DNA of 64,000 nt from Rhizophagus clarus. Lineage: Eukaryota > Glomeromycota > Glomeromycetes > Glomerales > Glomeraceae. The stretch covers positions 434,001 through 498,000 of the forward strand of contig BLAL01000066.1 in NCBI GenBank assembly GCA_015698045.1. The letters run 5' to 3'. Shown here one piece after another: positions 34,201 through 46,550 of this stretch. The position numbers were made by a program, and so were the translations under genes. Position 1 is the first letter of the stretch; every line of letters starts with the position of its first letter. The notes under the pieces are model-generated. The model was not told the origin of the DNA. It did not search any database and saw only the letters and a program-made list of their open reading frames with translations.

Positions 34201-36495
34201 CCTTAAAGTGGAAGGTATCAGTTTGCATTTTGATAAAAGAGGTGATATTGCAGGCGTATATCAAAGGGGCTACAGGCAATGGAAAAAGACGCGGAAGGGT
34301 TTTAATAGAATTAGAATTATAATCTAAAGATTAAGATCCAGAAAGATAAGTAATTCATAGAAAAATCGAGCACCTAAGAACGCTTTTCATGTTAGACCTT
34401 GATATGATGATGATGAACAAAAGGAATTATGTATTACGTAATAGGATTGGCAAATGAACAATTACCGAATAATGGATTTCATACGCGGGATGACCAGAAT
34501 GTATCATATATATATATGGTGATAAAAATAGCATTTGTATCCACAATAAGTGTGCGACACATAGTGATAATTACCCTGTTAAATATGGTCGGGTGCATTT
34601 TGTGCAGGATTCCTTAAATTTGGCCTTAATCTTTGGAATATAGATATTGAATCTACAATAATTAAACATTTAGGAACATCGTAAAATACAATTCTCTTTT
34701 ATATTATGTTATCTAAGACTTTGAACGCTAGTGTTACAGTAAGTCGTTAAAAAATGATCAATTTCATGTTATGTTATGGAAATTTGCTGCTTCGATCAAG
34801 TAACGTTATTCTCGAATGGTTCGTCATTTTCCGGTTGAGCTTTCGAAATTCTGTGCATTACTTATGATTTATTACAAATCAGGCTCTCGAAATCCAAATT
34901 TACAGTCTTATCTAGTCACGTTTTTTTAGAGAAACTATTCTTACACCGCATAGCCACTCGACTTAGTCAAGATTTATTGAGTAATTCTTCATCGATGGTT
35001 TCGTTGCTAAATCCCTTCAACCATTATCATATTTTATCGTTTCGCTCAAGCACCAATATGTATCAGACTACTTCTTGTTCGATTGACAAACTTATCATAT
35101 AATTTATGTAATCTTAGTCAAGAATTATCATTGGACGATTATTTCTGCAGTTTGAATTTCGCGGCGCAGTAATCAACTAATGTTGTACTATAAAATTACC
35201 AAAAATTGCTCGAGATGTTAATGTTCTGAATCTGAAGTATCGAAGCTTTTTTTTTTTAATTTGTACGAGGTAGAAAAAATTATTAGTTGACGAGGTACTG
35301 CGGGCATGGTTACTGCGGCCCTCACGAGATCTTCATTCCACTTTAAACTATCTATGTTAACGATCAGCTAAATTTTTTTCCGAATCGGTCCGGATATTTT
35401 CATGTGACTGACTTTTTTTTGTTCATCATGATTTATTTGATTACTAATAATAATTACTAATTTTTTTGTTTTTTTTTGACAATGAGAAATTTATAATCAC
35501 ACGTAACCACAACGTTTACTAATTTGCTGTGCTGTATGTATAAACCGAAAATTTTAATTAAAATATAATTACTATATCCACCTTAAGTTCATTGATTATC
35601 GAAAGCACATTATACTTTCAATTCTTCAAAATGTCAATGTCATTCCAACAATGAAAGCTCTCAAGAACATCACTGATTTGCACTGCACTGCAGCAGAAAC
35701 AAAGATTTTCAAATTATTTAATATTGTAAATAAATGATTGATTTACTGTACATAATCTCGGATTTACACCCTTTTTGGTACTAGGGTCATTTGAAAAGTT
35801 TTTAACCGATAAAGGAAAATCTCAAAGATCATATTCTAGTATGTTGCAAATTTTTTAATCTATTTTACGTGATAATTATTCCTGAATTTTATTGGAGATT
35901 TAATTCGAAAACATTTAAATTCTTCTAAACTTTTATTAATTAACATGAATTCTGTATTCAAAGTAATATATTATTTATTACCTGGATAATTCAAAGGTCA
36001 CATTTGTTATCATAAAATTATGATAAAATTAAGGAAGTCATGCATTCAAGTTCATTGTAGCCTTCCACTAAAAACCTAAGTCATCTGTTTATTATACATT
36101 AGATTAAATCTTTGTGACAATCATTTATTTTATGGAATTTTGTTTCTTTAGGAAATACATGACTTCTATAATGGTTTCCACAGTATTATTTCACTCAGTA
36201 TGCAAGACTTCTGCTTTGCTTCAATGTAAACCAAACCTGATTAATCGCCTAATCTCTCAAAGATAACATAAAATCATATTAAAATATCATGATAATTGGA
36301 TGGTATAACTAAATAAATTTACAATCAAGAATCTTAGGAAAAAAAAAGTATCAGGTATTATTAATCGAAGAAAATTGTAATTTGATAACAAAAGTAAGTA
36401 AATTGTTTTTATAGATTTCATCTAAAGATATTTCCACACAGCCTATTAATAACTAATTCAACAAATATCTTCATTTGTATCAGCCGCAGCTCAAG

Positions 36496-36777
36496 TTAGC
36501 ATATTTGGTAAGACTTCATTGACTTTCTTCCTTTAGCATTATAATAATAATTAAAGACTAATATAAGTAATTTCATGAGGAAATTGGATTTTTTTCCCCT
36601 TCGGGAAAAACCATGGTGTTCCACGCGATGCATTAATGATAATTTTATATATCTAGGCCCGGAGAAAATAACATTACAGCGGATTGCGGAGTATGAAAAA
36701 GTGGCGTCACGTACTAGCCTAGTCGCACCGACAAAAATAGGCCTGTTCATGTCCGGTCGATTGTGAAATTTGGTCAT
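36496..36777 (-). other. GC-richer island with overlapping ORFs, nature unknown
   Basis: A 93-codon ATG ORF on the - strand overlaps a 63-codon ATG ORF on the + strand (36575-36766). The block 36590-36780 is visibly richer in G and C than its surroundings (for example CTAGGCCCGGAG and GTGGCGTCACGTAC). Neither predicted protein shows a motif I know: the - strand one begins MTKFHNRPDMNRPIFVGATR, the + strand one ends KVASRTSLVAPTKIGLF. It could be a small orphan gene, a repeat-family fragment or captured DNA. Confidence 0.25.
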
Positions 36778-36799
36778 AGCAGTTCTATTGGTGAGAAAT

Positions 36800-37548
36800 A
36801 TTCGCTAAACAGGCCTAATAACTCCAGCGTGGCGCCTAAATTTTGATTGGTTGATCTTGTGTAACATTTTGAATTTTTTTTTTTCGCGAATCCTTTTTTT
36901 TCGAAGTCAAAGTAAAACACAATAGTTCAATATCTTTATAGTAAAAAAGACAATAGAAATAAATCTTAGTGAAATTTTTTGTATTTAAATAGTTTTATTT
37001 GTATTTTTATTTTAAATATTATAAAAAATTTTTATACTTTATATTTTATAAAATAAAAAATTATTTTTTATTTTTAATATATTCTCTATATAACTGATAA
37101 ATGTCTAACTAAAAATATATGTTGTTTTTACAAAAAAAAAAAAAAAAACGTCTATAAAATATATAAGATTAATATATAAGATTAATATATGAGTTTGCTA
37201 AAACAAATTTTCAAATTTCAAAGAACGTAAAATTGGTATTTGTTATTTATCATAATACATGTGATAAAAGTACTAAAATAAATAAATAAAAAGTAAAGAA
37301 AGGACAGTATTTACATAAGTTTCCAAAAAATATAAAATAAAAATAAAGAGGTAACAATCTTCCCCAGCGTCGCCATAAAAAAAATTCACTAGCACGTGAC
37401 ATTTGGCTCGCATTACGAAATTAAGTGTGGCGTAATGGAATTAAGCGTGCTCACCTGTGACAAGTAATAATGTGACGAATATATATTTGCGCATTTAAAA
37501 ACCAGAATACTTATATAAAAATGAAAAGAGGATGGTGTGATATAAATT
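36800..37548. other. Intergenic AT-rich stretch
   Basis: No gene seen. Contains TATT-rich DNA (36960-37090), an A-run (37131-37148) and a short duplicated motif near 37408-37450 (ATTACGAAATTAAGTGTG then TAATGGAATTAAGCGTG) next to a CACGTGAC site at 37394. Confidence 0.4.
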
Positions 37549-37579
37549 ATGATTTTCACGGCTGCGCCGTGAAAATCAT
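37549..37579. repeat. Perfect hairpin, 14-bp arms with 3-nt loop
   Basis: ATGATTTTCACGGC is followed after TGC by its exact reverse complement. It lies 37 bp left of the inverted-repeat element at 37617. It could be a small mobile element, a nested insertion end, or a structured RNA site. Confidence 0.85.
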
Positions 37580-37616
37580 GGGATATCTCCAGTTTCCCGT
37601 GAACAATAAATATCTA

Positions 37617-38021
37617 CAGTCTGACCTCGATATAACGAACCCATGATATAACGAACTCTCGACTTACCGAACTTTTTTTTAAGAACCAATATCATAATAT
37701 TTAAAAAAATCTTGATATACCGAATATCATATAAAACTCTATATAACGTATACCGAACTTTTGCTGATTTACCGTTTATAATAAAGCATATTAAAAAATC
37801 TTTCGATATACCGAACGTGATTATTCGGCTGGATTTATGCCAATCTTAACGATTAATTCTTGCCGAAATTAAGTTTCTAAATCACGTGGCGTGTTTATAT
37901 ACCGAACTTTTACCGCAAGCTTATAAGAGTTCGATATATAAAGAGATTTACATACCGAACACCTACTATATACCGAACTTTTGTTCTTGAGCCGCGAGTT
38001 CGGTATATCGAGGTTTGACTG
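37617..38021. mobile_element. Non-autonomous pogo/Tigger-like element (405-bp MITE)
   Basis: The ends form terminal inverted repeats of about 23 bp: the left end reads CAGTCTGACCTCGATATAAC, and the right end, reverse-complemented, CAGTCAAACCTCGATATACC. Both continue with GAAC. The element is flanked by TA on both sides (37615-37616 and 38022-38023), the target duplication typical of Tc1/mariner-pogo elements, and CAGT termini are common in Tigger-type elements. The inside has no ORF. Instead it repeats ATACCGAAC or ATAACGAAC about ten times, mostly in one orientation, with inverted copies towards the right end. A transposase elsewhere in the genome would have to move it. Confidence 0.8.
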
Positions 38022-38740
38022 TATTGATTTATTTACGTTATATAATTACCACCCCTTTCTTGAAAAAATAGATTTTATGATAACTAAAGGAAAAGGAGGT
38101 AATATTATGTACAAATGTTGAATTACTTTTTTTTTAATAAGTTTAGAATTTTATGATATGATGAAAAACTAACTAAATCTTCAAGATTTAAGTTTTCTTT
38201 TTTATTTTTAATCATACGATATGCCGCCAACTATTATAGATTGTTCATTTAGTCTATATACAAGCCACAGTTAAAATCCGGAAAGGGTAATTCTCATTTA
38301 CTTTCGTATTGCATGGAATTCCGAAAAATTTCGGATCAAAATTTCACAGATCATTTCCAAAAATAGATAGTAATCCGTTAACGAAAAAAACTTTTTTATT
38401 TTTCAGATGAAACTTAGCGCATTTTTCGATCTCTATTTGTGACCTACATTAATCATCACATCTTACCAAAAACCGCGCCCACAAAACACTGACTGCGCTT
38501 TATCAACCACTCTGATTAGTCATATAAGGTCAATCGTACCACTCGTATGACCTAAAAATTACGTAACATTAATTCACCTTTTTTTTTAATAAATACCCTG
38601 AGAATTCGTCGGAGAATTAAAAATCTAAGGTGTGCTGATAAATTACTTTTTGTCGAAGTATCTATATTATTTGATGTATTACTCCACTACAAGTTACAAA
38701 AAGTTTATGCAAGTATAACACGATGTATTTCAGAAAGATA

Positions 38741-38746
38741 TATAAA
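38741..38746 (+). promoter_or_regulatory. TATA box before the CRN pseudogene
   Basis: TATAAA lies 85-90 bp before the ATG at 38831, followed by a CT-rich stretch (CTCCAAAAACTCTTCC, CTTATTCTGTCGC). This looks like the surviving core promoter of the broken gene. Confidence 0.4.
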
Positions 38747-38830
38747 GTATATATACCTCCAAAAACTCTTCCAAACTTCTTTTAATTTTCTTATTCTGTC
38801 GCTTTTATTAACAATATCATCGAAATTAAA

Positions 38831-41138
38831 ATGTCATTTAATTGTTAGTTCTAAGCACCAACAGTATAATTACAATTATTATTTCTCAAGACAATGATAG
38901 AAAAAAGTTCGTCATCCTTGGAGAACAAAATATCTCTTTAAAAGAATTCACTTTTTAAGAATTATATTTGTAGAATAAGAAATGTTGCTAATCTCGACGA
39001 TATGGAACTTTGGAAAACAAATGTCAAGATGAGTGAAATTGAAAATCGAAATATTTCTACCGAGGATGACGTTAAAAATAAACTTAAAAAGGGAAGAAAT
39101 GGAACTTCTCAAGCTGTTTAAAAATACTGGTGAATTGGATCGAGCTGATAGTCAAAATGATGAAGATGATGAAGATGATGAATTTGCGGAGAATGTCCAC
39201 ATCATCACCCCCACCACTGGTAAGTCCCCAACAAATATCTTTTTTCACGTTAAAGCAGGTCCCTTTCGGCAAGACGTTCCACTAGATACAGTATCTCCAG
39301 ATAAATAACTTCGAGTATCAATTGGCTTGGAACGATGTTAAAAAACTTTCTAACAAAGCTTTATTTCATCAAAAGCATTTGAAAACAAAGAGGAAGTATT
39401 GAAGAAGGCGGAGTCTCACTGGACAAAATTGAAAGACAAACTGGTCAAAGAAATCAAACTGAAAGAATTTAGAGTTTCAGACCACACATATGAAAATAGT
39501 ATTAATGTATCCAGAGTTTCTGTGATTAATGAAAGACTTTCGTTCATTTTGCATTCATTACCAGACTCTGACGATGATGAACAAGGCTACATCCCTGAAG
39601 ATACGCTTTTTAACCTAAGTGAGAAGGCTACGAATAAATGTTGGCTCTTCTTAATGGGCACTTCTGGGTAAGAATAAGAATCATTACAAGCCAAGATGGC
39701 TTAAATGAAACATGGGCGAAGGCAAATGAATGACTTCCTTCTTTTTCTTTTTTTTTTGGTTCTAGATCTGGAAAACCCCGCTCCTTATATGAATTACTTT
39801 GTAAAAAGTATGGAATTTACTTCTTGTTGAACATTGTAAATGGTTCTAATAACTTGGGCTCTAAAGACAAGGATATAACTATGATTGATTTGGGCTTTAA
39901 ATTAGTTCCTAACGAACCTCAAGAAAATAATAATATAGCACTTAGATACACTCGTGCCATTCTTCTTAGCCGATTATTCATTTTAACCAAGCTTTTAGAG
40001 TTCCATATAGATAACAAATTTATAAATATTACACCAAACAATCAACTCTTATCATTGCAAATTTATGATAAAGACGACTTCTGGTGTTGCATTACATGCG
40101 ATTTTTGCAATTTAGATCCAGAATATCATAATTAACTTGTCACTACATTTATCACGAGTTCGAAAGTTTTGTTCCTGGACAAAAGAAATTACCAATTGTA
40201 ACCGATGAATCACAAACGACTATCAGGAAGTACAAGAATATTTTTCCCCCAACAGATCTCAATAATCAGACACTATTATTCTTCGTTATCTTGCTTCAGA
40301 CAGCACTCCATCTCAGCACAATGAAGTTATGTCTTATACTATTAGGAACGGGAATGAGTTTTGAAGACATTAAGAATTTTGCTTCCTCTTCTATTGCTAA
40401 ACCAAGTGGTCCATCATTTTTTTTTATACACGATGGTTTTATGAAGATAGTGAGATGAGCAATTATATTCAGCGCTTTTTACCACTAGATGATGAATCAA
40501 TGAAAAGCATTTTTAATATTTTTTGGGGTCGCAGACGATTTTTGGTTCAGTTTTTGGAGAAATCTTTATTATCCTCAATGTCTCGTGATGTGAATGGAAA
40601 TGTGGAGCAATGGCAAGACGATGCAATGGATTTCATATTTTCAACCTTTAATGAAGATTGTTTCTCTAAATTACGTGACAAGAAAGAAGTATGGGACAAA
40701 GTAATGGATATTGTGACTCCTAGCATGTTTTCTAATTCTAAAAAGACAGTGAGAGGAGGCGGAGTTATTGAAATGGTTCAATATGGATTTGCTCAGCTTT
40801 GTGATTATAAACTCCTAGCATCTGATCGAGATATTTTTCAAGAGGATGTTATTGAGGTGCAAATAAAAGAAAGATTGTTGTGATTGTGATTATAATAATG
40901 CAATTGAGAAAGCGCTTTTGGAAATCCTATGTCAATACATTATAATGCATCATGTACGGGTTTTCTTTTTAAGCTTTACTTATCTATTGTACTTGAGAGA
41001 CTTTTCAATGAGAAGATTTGCAAGGAGCATCATCTCTTTACTGACATTAAGAATATTGATAAGATAAAATTACTCTCTTTTAAATCAGCTATTCGTAAAT
41101 TTCATGACAATAACTCAGCCGTACTTGGTGATTCATAG
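38831..41138 (+). pseudogene. Frameshifted Crinkler-like (CRN) protein with P-loop NTPase domain
   Basis: Pieces in different frames match the fungal CRN layout in order. A degraded N-terminal ubiquitin-like part (DDMELWKTNV near 39000, like the LxLWKV motif) is followed by NVHIITPTTGK (about 39195-39225). A P-loop is split by an intron (39668-39765, good GT-AG) to read GTSGSGKP. The Walker B-like IVTDESQ lies near 40195, then LGTGMSFEDIKNFASSSIAK, IQRFLP and a GRRRFL motif (40530). Intact CRNs are NTPase-fused proteins, some exported or nuclear; their role in these fungi is unsettled. Damage: the expected Walker A Thr is Pro (ACC to CCC), the frame changes near 39100, 40140, 40410 (a run of nine T) and 40880, and there are early stops. 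Probably non-functional. Confidence 0.75.
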
Positions 41139-43521
41139 CATAGTTATGTTATGAATCACCAGCGATTCAACGTGAAATATTTATAAATGTGGGTTTGTTG
41201 AGAATTAGATAATTAGTAATTTTTTTCTCGTAATAAGTAACACATAATCTTGATACTTTTTCACCTTTCCTTTTATCATTTTTCTTTCCTTCTCCTTCAT
41301 CCTTTTCCAAGTATGTATTCCTTCGCCCTTTTCCTTTACCTTTCCTTTTCCTCAAGGTCCTGATCAATATTGCTGCACATTAACGTTGGTGACTAGGAAG
41401 CAAGACTGATTTGGCTAAGTTAACAACAATGGATAGATTGTAATATATTATATAAGCCGCAAATCACTTTATACATGCATATTAAATATCTTACTTATAA
41501 ATTGTTATTAAAAATGATTTAATGTTAAAATTTCATAAATTTATTAATAACTTTGTCCGAAATTTTATAATTAAATTATCATTGGTAAATAATTAAAAAG
41601 CTACATTTCTGACAAATAATCATTTGAAATTATTTTTTTAGAAAAGTATATATTTAAATTAAATTATGGTTAAAGTCAGAATATTTCAAATTTTTTTTAA
41701 TATTTTGAACTAAACTTATTTCAAAAGATCATGAGAATTAATTACGTTGAATCTTTATATAAAATTCTATTTATTCTGCCATTTCAAAAATTAGTATTTA
41801 ATATAGCGCGGAAATGTTGGAGAGAGAATCGTTTTATTTATTTAATGTATAAAAAACGTATATTTAATTTTCAAATCGTGTAAGATGGTTTACATCGCCT
41901 GTTATAAAAAACTTGTTTTTTTTTTTCTGGGAGACACATCCAATTCTTTACTCAATCAGTTTGTTGTTTAAAACATTTTCCTTTGTCATGCTCTCTTAAT
42001 ATCTTTTGCCGATCAGCAAGAAGTTGAAGTTTCTATAATAGAAATAGATCAATTAATAATATTTCACTAGAAAATAATGTAATATCTCGAAGAGGATACC
42101 AAATTTTGCAATATCAAATGAATTTCCATCTCTCAGAAGATGATATTAATACAATACTTATAAATTCTGTATATTTTAATAATAATTACATATACCACAA
42201 AAGGAGTCTTTAACACGTTATATTCTATAAAAATTAGCTGGCCAATATGTAAATTGAAGGAATATATCATGTTTGCGAAGAAAATTCTTACTTGTAACCG
42301 TATTGATAGCGTAACTGACCATATTGTGTAAAATAGTAATTCAAATTTATCAACACTATTACTTGAAAATGTGTCTATATAAAATAATTGCTGATATTGA
42401 CTGATATGATTATCTTTGAGCTTCATTGTCAATCTCATCACTATAACCAATAAAAACACGGAATCATAAAATATTATGAAAAAATGGGAAATGAATGTAA
42501 TACCTACAATTCTTTCCTGATGCGTCTTGTAAACCGCTATGAGTGAATAATAACATAAATAATATATATAATATGTGAAACTATGATGAAAAGAATTAAA
42601 AAGTTCTTGTTTATTATCTTAAGGCCGTAATATAGAATGAAACTTCAATTTTAACAATAATGGATTTGGATTATCAACAAGTACAGTAGGTGATCAATGA
42701 ATTTTTACTGTCAATTAACCTATATAATAACGATTTAATGAGTAAACTCGGTAACACAAGAACATATATACACACACTGTTCTTTTAAAAGACTTTTTGA
42801 AAAGACATTAAACGAATCAAAAAAACATAAATGCTTAACCACCCACCGAAGATTATGTAGATTGGGTGTGAATGTGTAGTCTGATAAGAAAATCAAGTAG
42901 TTCAAGTAAAATACAAAATTCCGAATTCTATAAAGTAATATTGATATGATGGTTAGACGATTTAATGACATTTTAAAAGAATAAATCCAAATCCAATTTC
43001 ACCAATTTCATAAAAAAAGGCCAAACCTATAGAAGAAGTAAAAGGTCGATTTAAATAAAATTATTTTTGGTTTAACTAGAAAATTTCAAGGTGCCTTTTA
43101 ATTTGAGGCTTATCTTAGCGAAGATGATTCCGAATTTAAGTATTTCCGGACTTCTGAATCATTCCGTAAAACAATCGAGCCAACGTCTTTACCTAATAGG
43201 TATGTTAATACGTTATAGGAACTAAAAATTCCGTGAAGATATTCACAATTTTGTAATGCTGACGACATACTTTATTTTCTCAAAAAAAAAAAAAAAAACA
43301 TTATTCATAATGTTCTTTGACATGAAATATTCGTAACAAAAAAAAAAAAAAATAATCATTCATAATGTTCCTCGACATGAAATATTCATAATGTTCTTTA
43401 ACATAATGGAAATCAAAATTATATTGCGACACGAAAAAAAAAAGTAAAGAAAAAAAGAAAAGAAAAGAATCACTATCTTAATAAATCACAACAACTTTTT
43501 TTAAAATATAACTACATGATA
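41139..43521. other. Decayed region between CRN pseudogene and BTB-TLDc gene
   Basis: No intact gene. A pyrimidine-rich tract (41258-41356) explains the Lys/Arg/Glu-rich - strand ORF there. Minus ORFs at 42133-42459 and 42735-42971 have no motifs and atypical composition. A short codon-like block on the + strand at 43102-43198 (reads SEDDSEFKYFRTSESFR) ends at a donor-like AATAGGTATG but follows a stop, so it may be a relic exon. Two A-runs with TTCATAATGTTC repeats lie at 43276-43400. Confidence 0.4.
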
Positions 43522-45089
43522 CTAAGTATTTTTCTTTATAACCTGAAATACTTCGTAATCTTCAATCGAAAATAATTTCTCAGTATTTCTTATCGTTCCT
43601 TTATACATTTGTTGTTTACACCAATTAAAATTATAATCTCTCAAACAATCATTTTCTTCCACACCTATAAAAATATCAGTACTAAATGTGGGACCGCATT
43701 CAACGTGATAAGATATAGCTTTATCAGCATCGTTCACACGACTTAAAATCGCACTATCATTAAAATTATCCTTGCTTTTAAAGGAAAATATAAAACTATC
43801 TCTTGTTTTACCATATTCACCATTAAGTGATTCTTTCCATATTAAAGGATTGTATCCTCCAATAATTTCATCCGTATCTTTTATTTTAATAAACGTAATG
43901 GTATTAGGTATGTTATCACATAACGCGTGAAACTTTTTGGGTGTAAATCCATCCCTACTTCCCCTTAATAACAACCTAAATTCATATGGTAAATAAAACT
44001 CTCTCTTATTATTTTTAATAGTAATATTATCAATCCATGATGAAACCAAGGACACAATATTTATGCTAATTAGTTTTGAACCAAGATCACCAGTTCTAGG
44101 GAATAAAATATTATTTGGTGTTTCAATTTCAGGATCCAAATGATATTCTAATAAATCTTCATAAAGATTATCTTTCAAAAGCTTTTTATAAGGTCGAACT
44201 TGTCTTAAAAAATCTTTTGATGATAAACCAAAGAATCTAACATAGGGTAAACAATTTTGTAAAGTGGTTTTCATTTTATTGGTATCATCTACAGACCAAT
44301 TTGAAGGATCCGGATTAAGTGTAGGATTCCTCGCAAGACCCCATTTTAAAACATACTCCCAAATTTTAACTTCATCCATTCTTAAATCGTCACGTTTAAT
44401 AAGTGAGATTAAAGATTGTTCGGGAAGCGAAGTAAAACTAAGTGAATTAAATATTTTTTCTGGTGATTTAGCCATAAAATCAGAACAAAATTGTTGAAGT
44501 TCTAATAAAGAATTAGATTGAATACTCGTTTGATAAGTAAGTTCAAATTGTTGTTCCATCGCTTCAGCTTTATTTTCAATTAAATATCTTTGTAAAAAGT
44601 CGACTAATTCTTGTAAGTGAAATTTTCCGGCGACAATCAATACATCTAAAATTACCGAAATGTCTTGATCATCTAATGAAATGATACCTCCGTAAATATA
44701 TCTATATATTATTAATTAAGAAATGTATATATATACAGTATATATATATATATATATATTTAATTATTTAAAAAACATCTTTAAACATAACCAACCATTA
44801 TGGTAAATAAAAATTAAAAGATTTGTTATAAAATAACTTACGTCAAAATATTTTGAAAAATATATGGTGAAATTTCTGGAAACTTAATATGAGTTAATTC
44901 ATTATTCTTTTTATTGGAGGTCAAAATTTGTCTTAGATATGGGGAACGGTAGCACAGAATAATCATATGCGCACGAAAAATTTTCACATCCGGATCTTTA
45001 CCAACTTCAATCGTAATATCATAATATTCATTATCTTCCAAAATTTCAATATAATTTTTACTTAATCTTGAAAAAAATTGGTTTGTCAT
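43522..45089 (-). CDS. BTB-BACK-TLDc domain protein
   Basis: Two exons, 44842-45089 and 43522-44701, join in phase across a 140-nt GT-AG intron (donor GTAAGT) to give 475 residues. The BTB/POZ domain (about 1-110) shows DNEYYDITIEVG, FRAHMIILCYRSPYLRQIL and YIYGGIISL, and the intron cuts it at LTYIYGG. A BACK-like helical region (about 120-235) includes WEYVLKWGLARNP. The TLDc domain (about 300-472) includes FYLPYEFRLLLRGSRDGF, FIKIKDTDEIIGGYNPLIW and CGPTFSTDIFIG. BTB-BACK proteins commonly recruit substrates to Cullin-3 ubiquitin ligases; TLDc domains are linked to oxidative-stress protection and V-ATPase binding. Combining both is typical of a large family in Rhizophagus. A decayed relative lies just upstream (45830-46550). 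Confidence 0.9.
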
Positions 45090-45829
45090 TTTCTTTCTCA
45101 ACTTTTTTTTTTTACGTATATATATAATATATATATATGTATATATATATGTACTTGTATTTTTTTGAATAAAATTTTTGTAAAATGGGAAAGAAAAAAA
45201 AATTTTTAACGATAATTGTTGTCGATCAAGCCTATTTAAATGAATATTTAAAAAGAAATAAAAAAGGAATAAGGTTATTTTTGGAAATTCCATGGAATTA
45301 GAATCAAATAACATATGCTTGAACATGCAGGTTTTTTTCTAAAAATTTATGGCTTTTTTTTTTTTGAGAAATATTTTAGATATATTGCTATTTTTATATT
45401 TTTTATACAGTATTATTATGCAAACAAAAAAAAAAAAAAGAATTTTCTTGAAAAGTGAATATCCGTATATATTATATACAATTTTTACGTCTGACGATCA
45501 ACGATCAGCCACTATTGACCATCCTTTTCACAAATATTTATAACCATGACTGGTTTTCTCATTGGGGATATTGAGGCTAATTTATTCGTATTGCGAATTG
45601 TTCCACGTACAACAATTATTTTGATAATCTAAACTATTATTGTCGTATGATTAAATCAAAAAATGAGGCCAACATTACGTTCCGCTACTAGACTAAATTT
45701 ATTATTATGGCATAGTATGTGATTTATAATCTTTTTTCATGTCCTTTCACAGTTCATCTCCTCCATACCAAACACATGCGCACAAGATTAATTATATTTT
45801 GCACGACTTAAAATTGATTTTAAAGAAAT
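45090..45829. other. Promoter-side spacer of the BTB-TLDc gene
   Basis: AT-rich with TA repeats at 45117-45150, followed by homopolymers. It must contain the promoter of the - strand BTB-TLDc gene. No other gene seen. Confidence 0.4.
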
Positions 45830-46550
45830 ATAAAACTATTCCTAGACAGTAGATACACGAAATTCGGTATAGACTTTCCGATAATTTCTTCCGTTTTCCA
45901 CAAAGAAAGGTAAAATTTTGGTTTGTGATCATAATTGTGGTAATTCAAATAAATGGTATGTTTCACAATAGATATTCGTAAAATATCTTCTTTCATCTGT
46001 TTCAACGATTACAACTATCAAGTCATGAAATAATATAGTCGTATAACAAATAATTATTCAACTATAGAAAATTTCTTTTCGGGTTAAATCATCTTTACTT
46101 TCTCTTAATAATAGTTTGAAATTATGGGGAAATATGATTTCTTATTCTCTATACAAATTTGAAATAATAGAGGCAAAATGAAATTGAACCCATCTACTTT
46201 CTGTAATGCATTTGAGGAGAATCTGAATGTACTTCTAGGAACCAGAATATGGTCATTAGCAATTCTTGAAATTGGAGTTTTAAAGTTTTGTAAGATAAGT
46301 CTTTCATAAGAAAACACGTACTTTTAATGTGAATTATCTCACCAACAATTGTAAAATCCTTTTAACGACCTATTTTAATGTGCATTACCTCGGTTAATAA
46401 GTGAGACTAAGAAGTGAAACCAAATATTTTTCAGGTAATTTATAACAAAATTCTTGAAGGTTTGGCAAAGAATTAGATTGAAAACTTGCTTTATGAATAA
46501 GTTCAGTAGCTTCCAAAGAAATAGTTCATCAGCGGCAACCAATACTTTGT
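45830..46550 (-). pseudogene. Decayed BTB-TLDc paralogue
   Basis: The block aligns on the same strand and in the same order with the intact gene at 43522-45089. Around 46420-46530 it matches the region near 44450-44570 (shared AAAGAATTAGATTGAA with flanking similarity). Around 46080-46140 it matches the TLDc coding part near 43940-44020 (shared TTTCTCTTAATAA against TTCCCCTTAATAA and the following bases). Between lie HILVPRSTFRF-like remnants. Stops and indels break every frame and the BTB half is missing. It looks like a tandem duplicate that died. Confidence 0.65.

Larger units (their letters stand above)
28255..36490. other. Large gene-poor region
   Basis: More than 8 kb with no gene that I can support. 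It is filled with homopolymers (26 A near 28251; two T-runs at 28790-28860; about 40 A at 30436-30475) and contains three repeat blocks (32041-32100, 33185-33540, 34033-34200). ORFs of 62-87 codons at 30217, 30526, 30641 and 34429 either start at non-ATG codons or run through homopolymers, and show no known motif. The stretch 34220-34620 has few stops and purine-rich, codon-like texture, so a very old gene remnant is possible. Confidence 0.5.

Noticed and set aside
38528-38556. AGGTCA ... TGACCT inverted half-sites
   Set aside because: It resembles a nuclear-receptor site, but fungi lack those receptors, and a 6-bp inverted pair at this distance is likely by chance.
41167-41367. 66-codon Lys/Glu/Arg-rich - strand ORF
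   Set aside because: It is the translation of a pyrimidine-rich tract; low complexity with no domain.
42133-42459. 108-codon - strand ORF
   Set aside because: Length alone is notable, but composition is AT-driven, with no motif, splice context or family resemblance.
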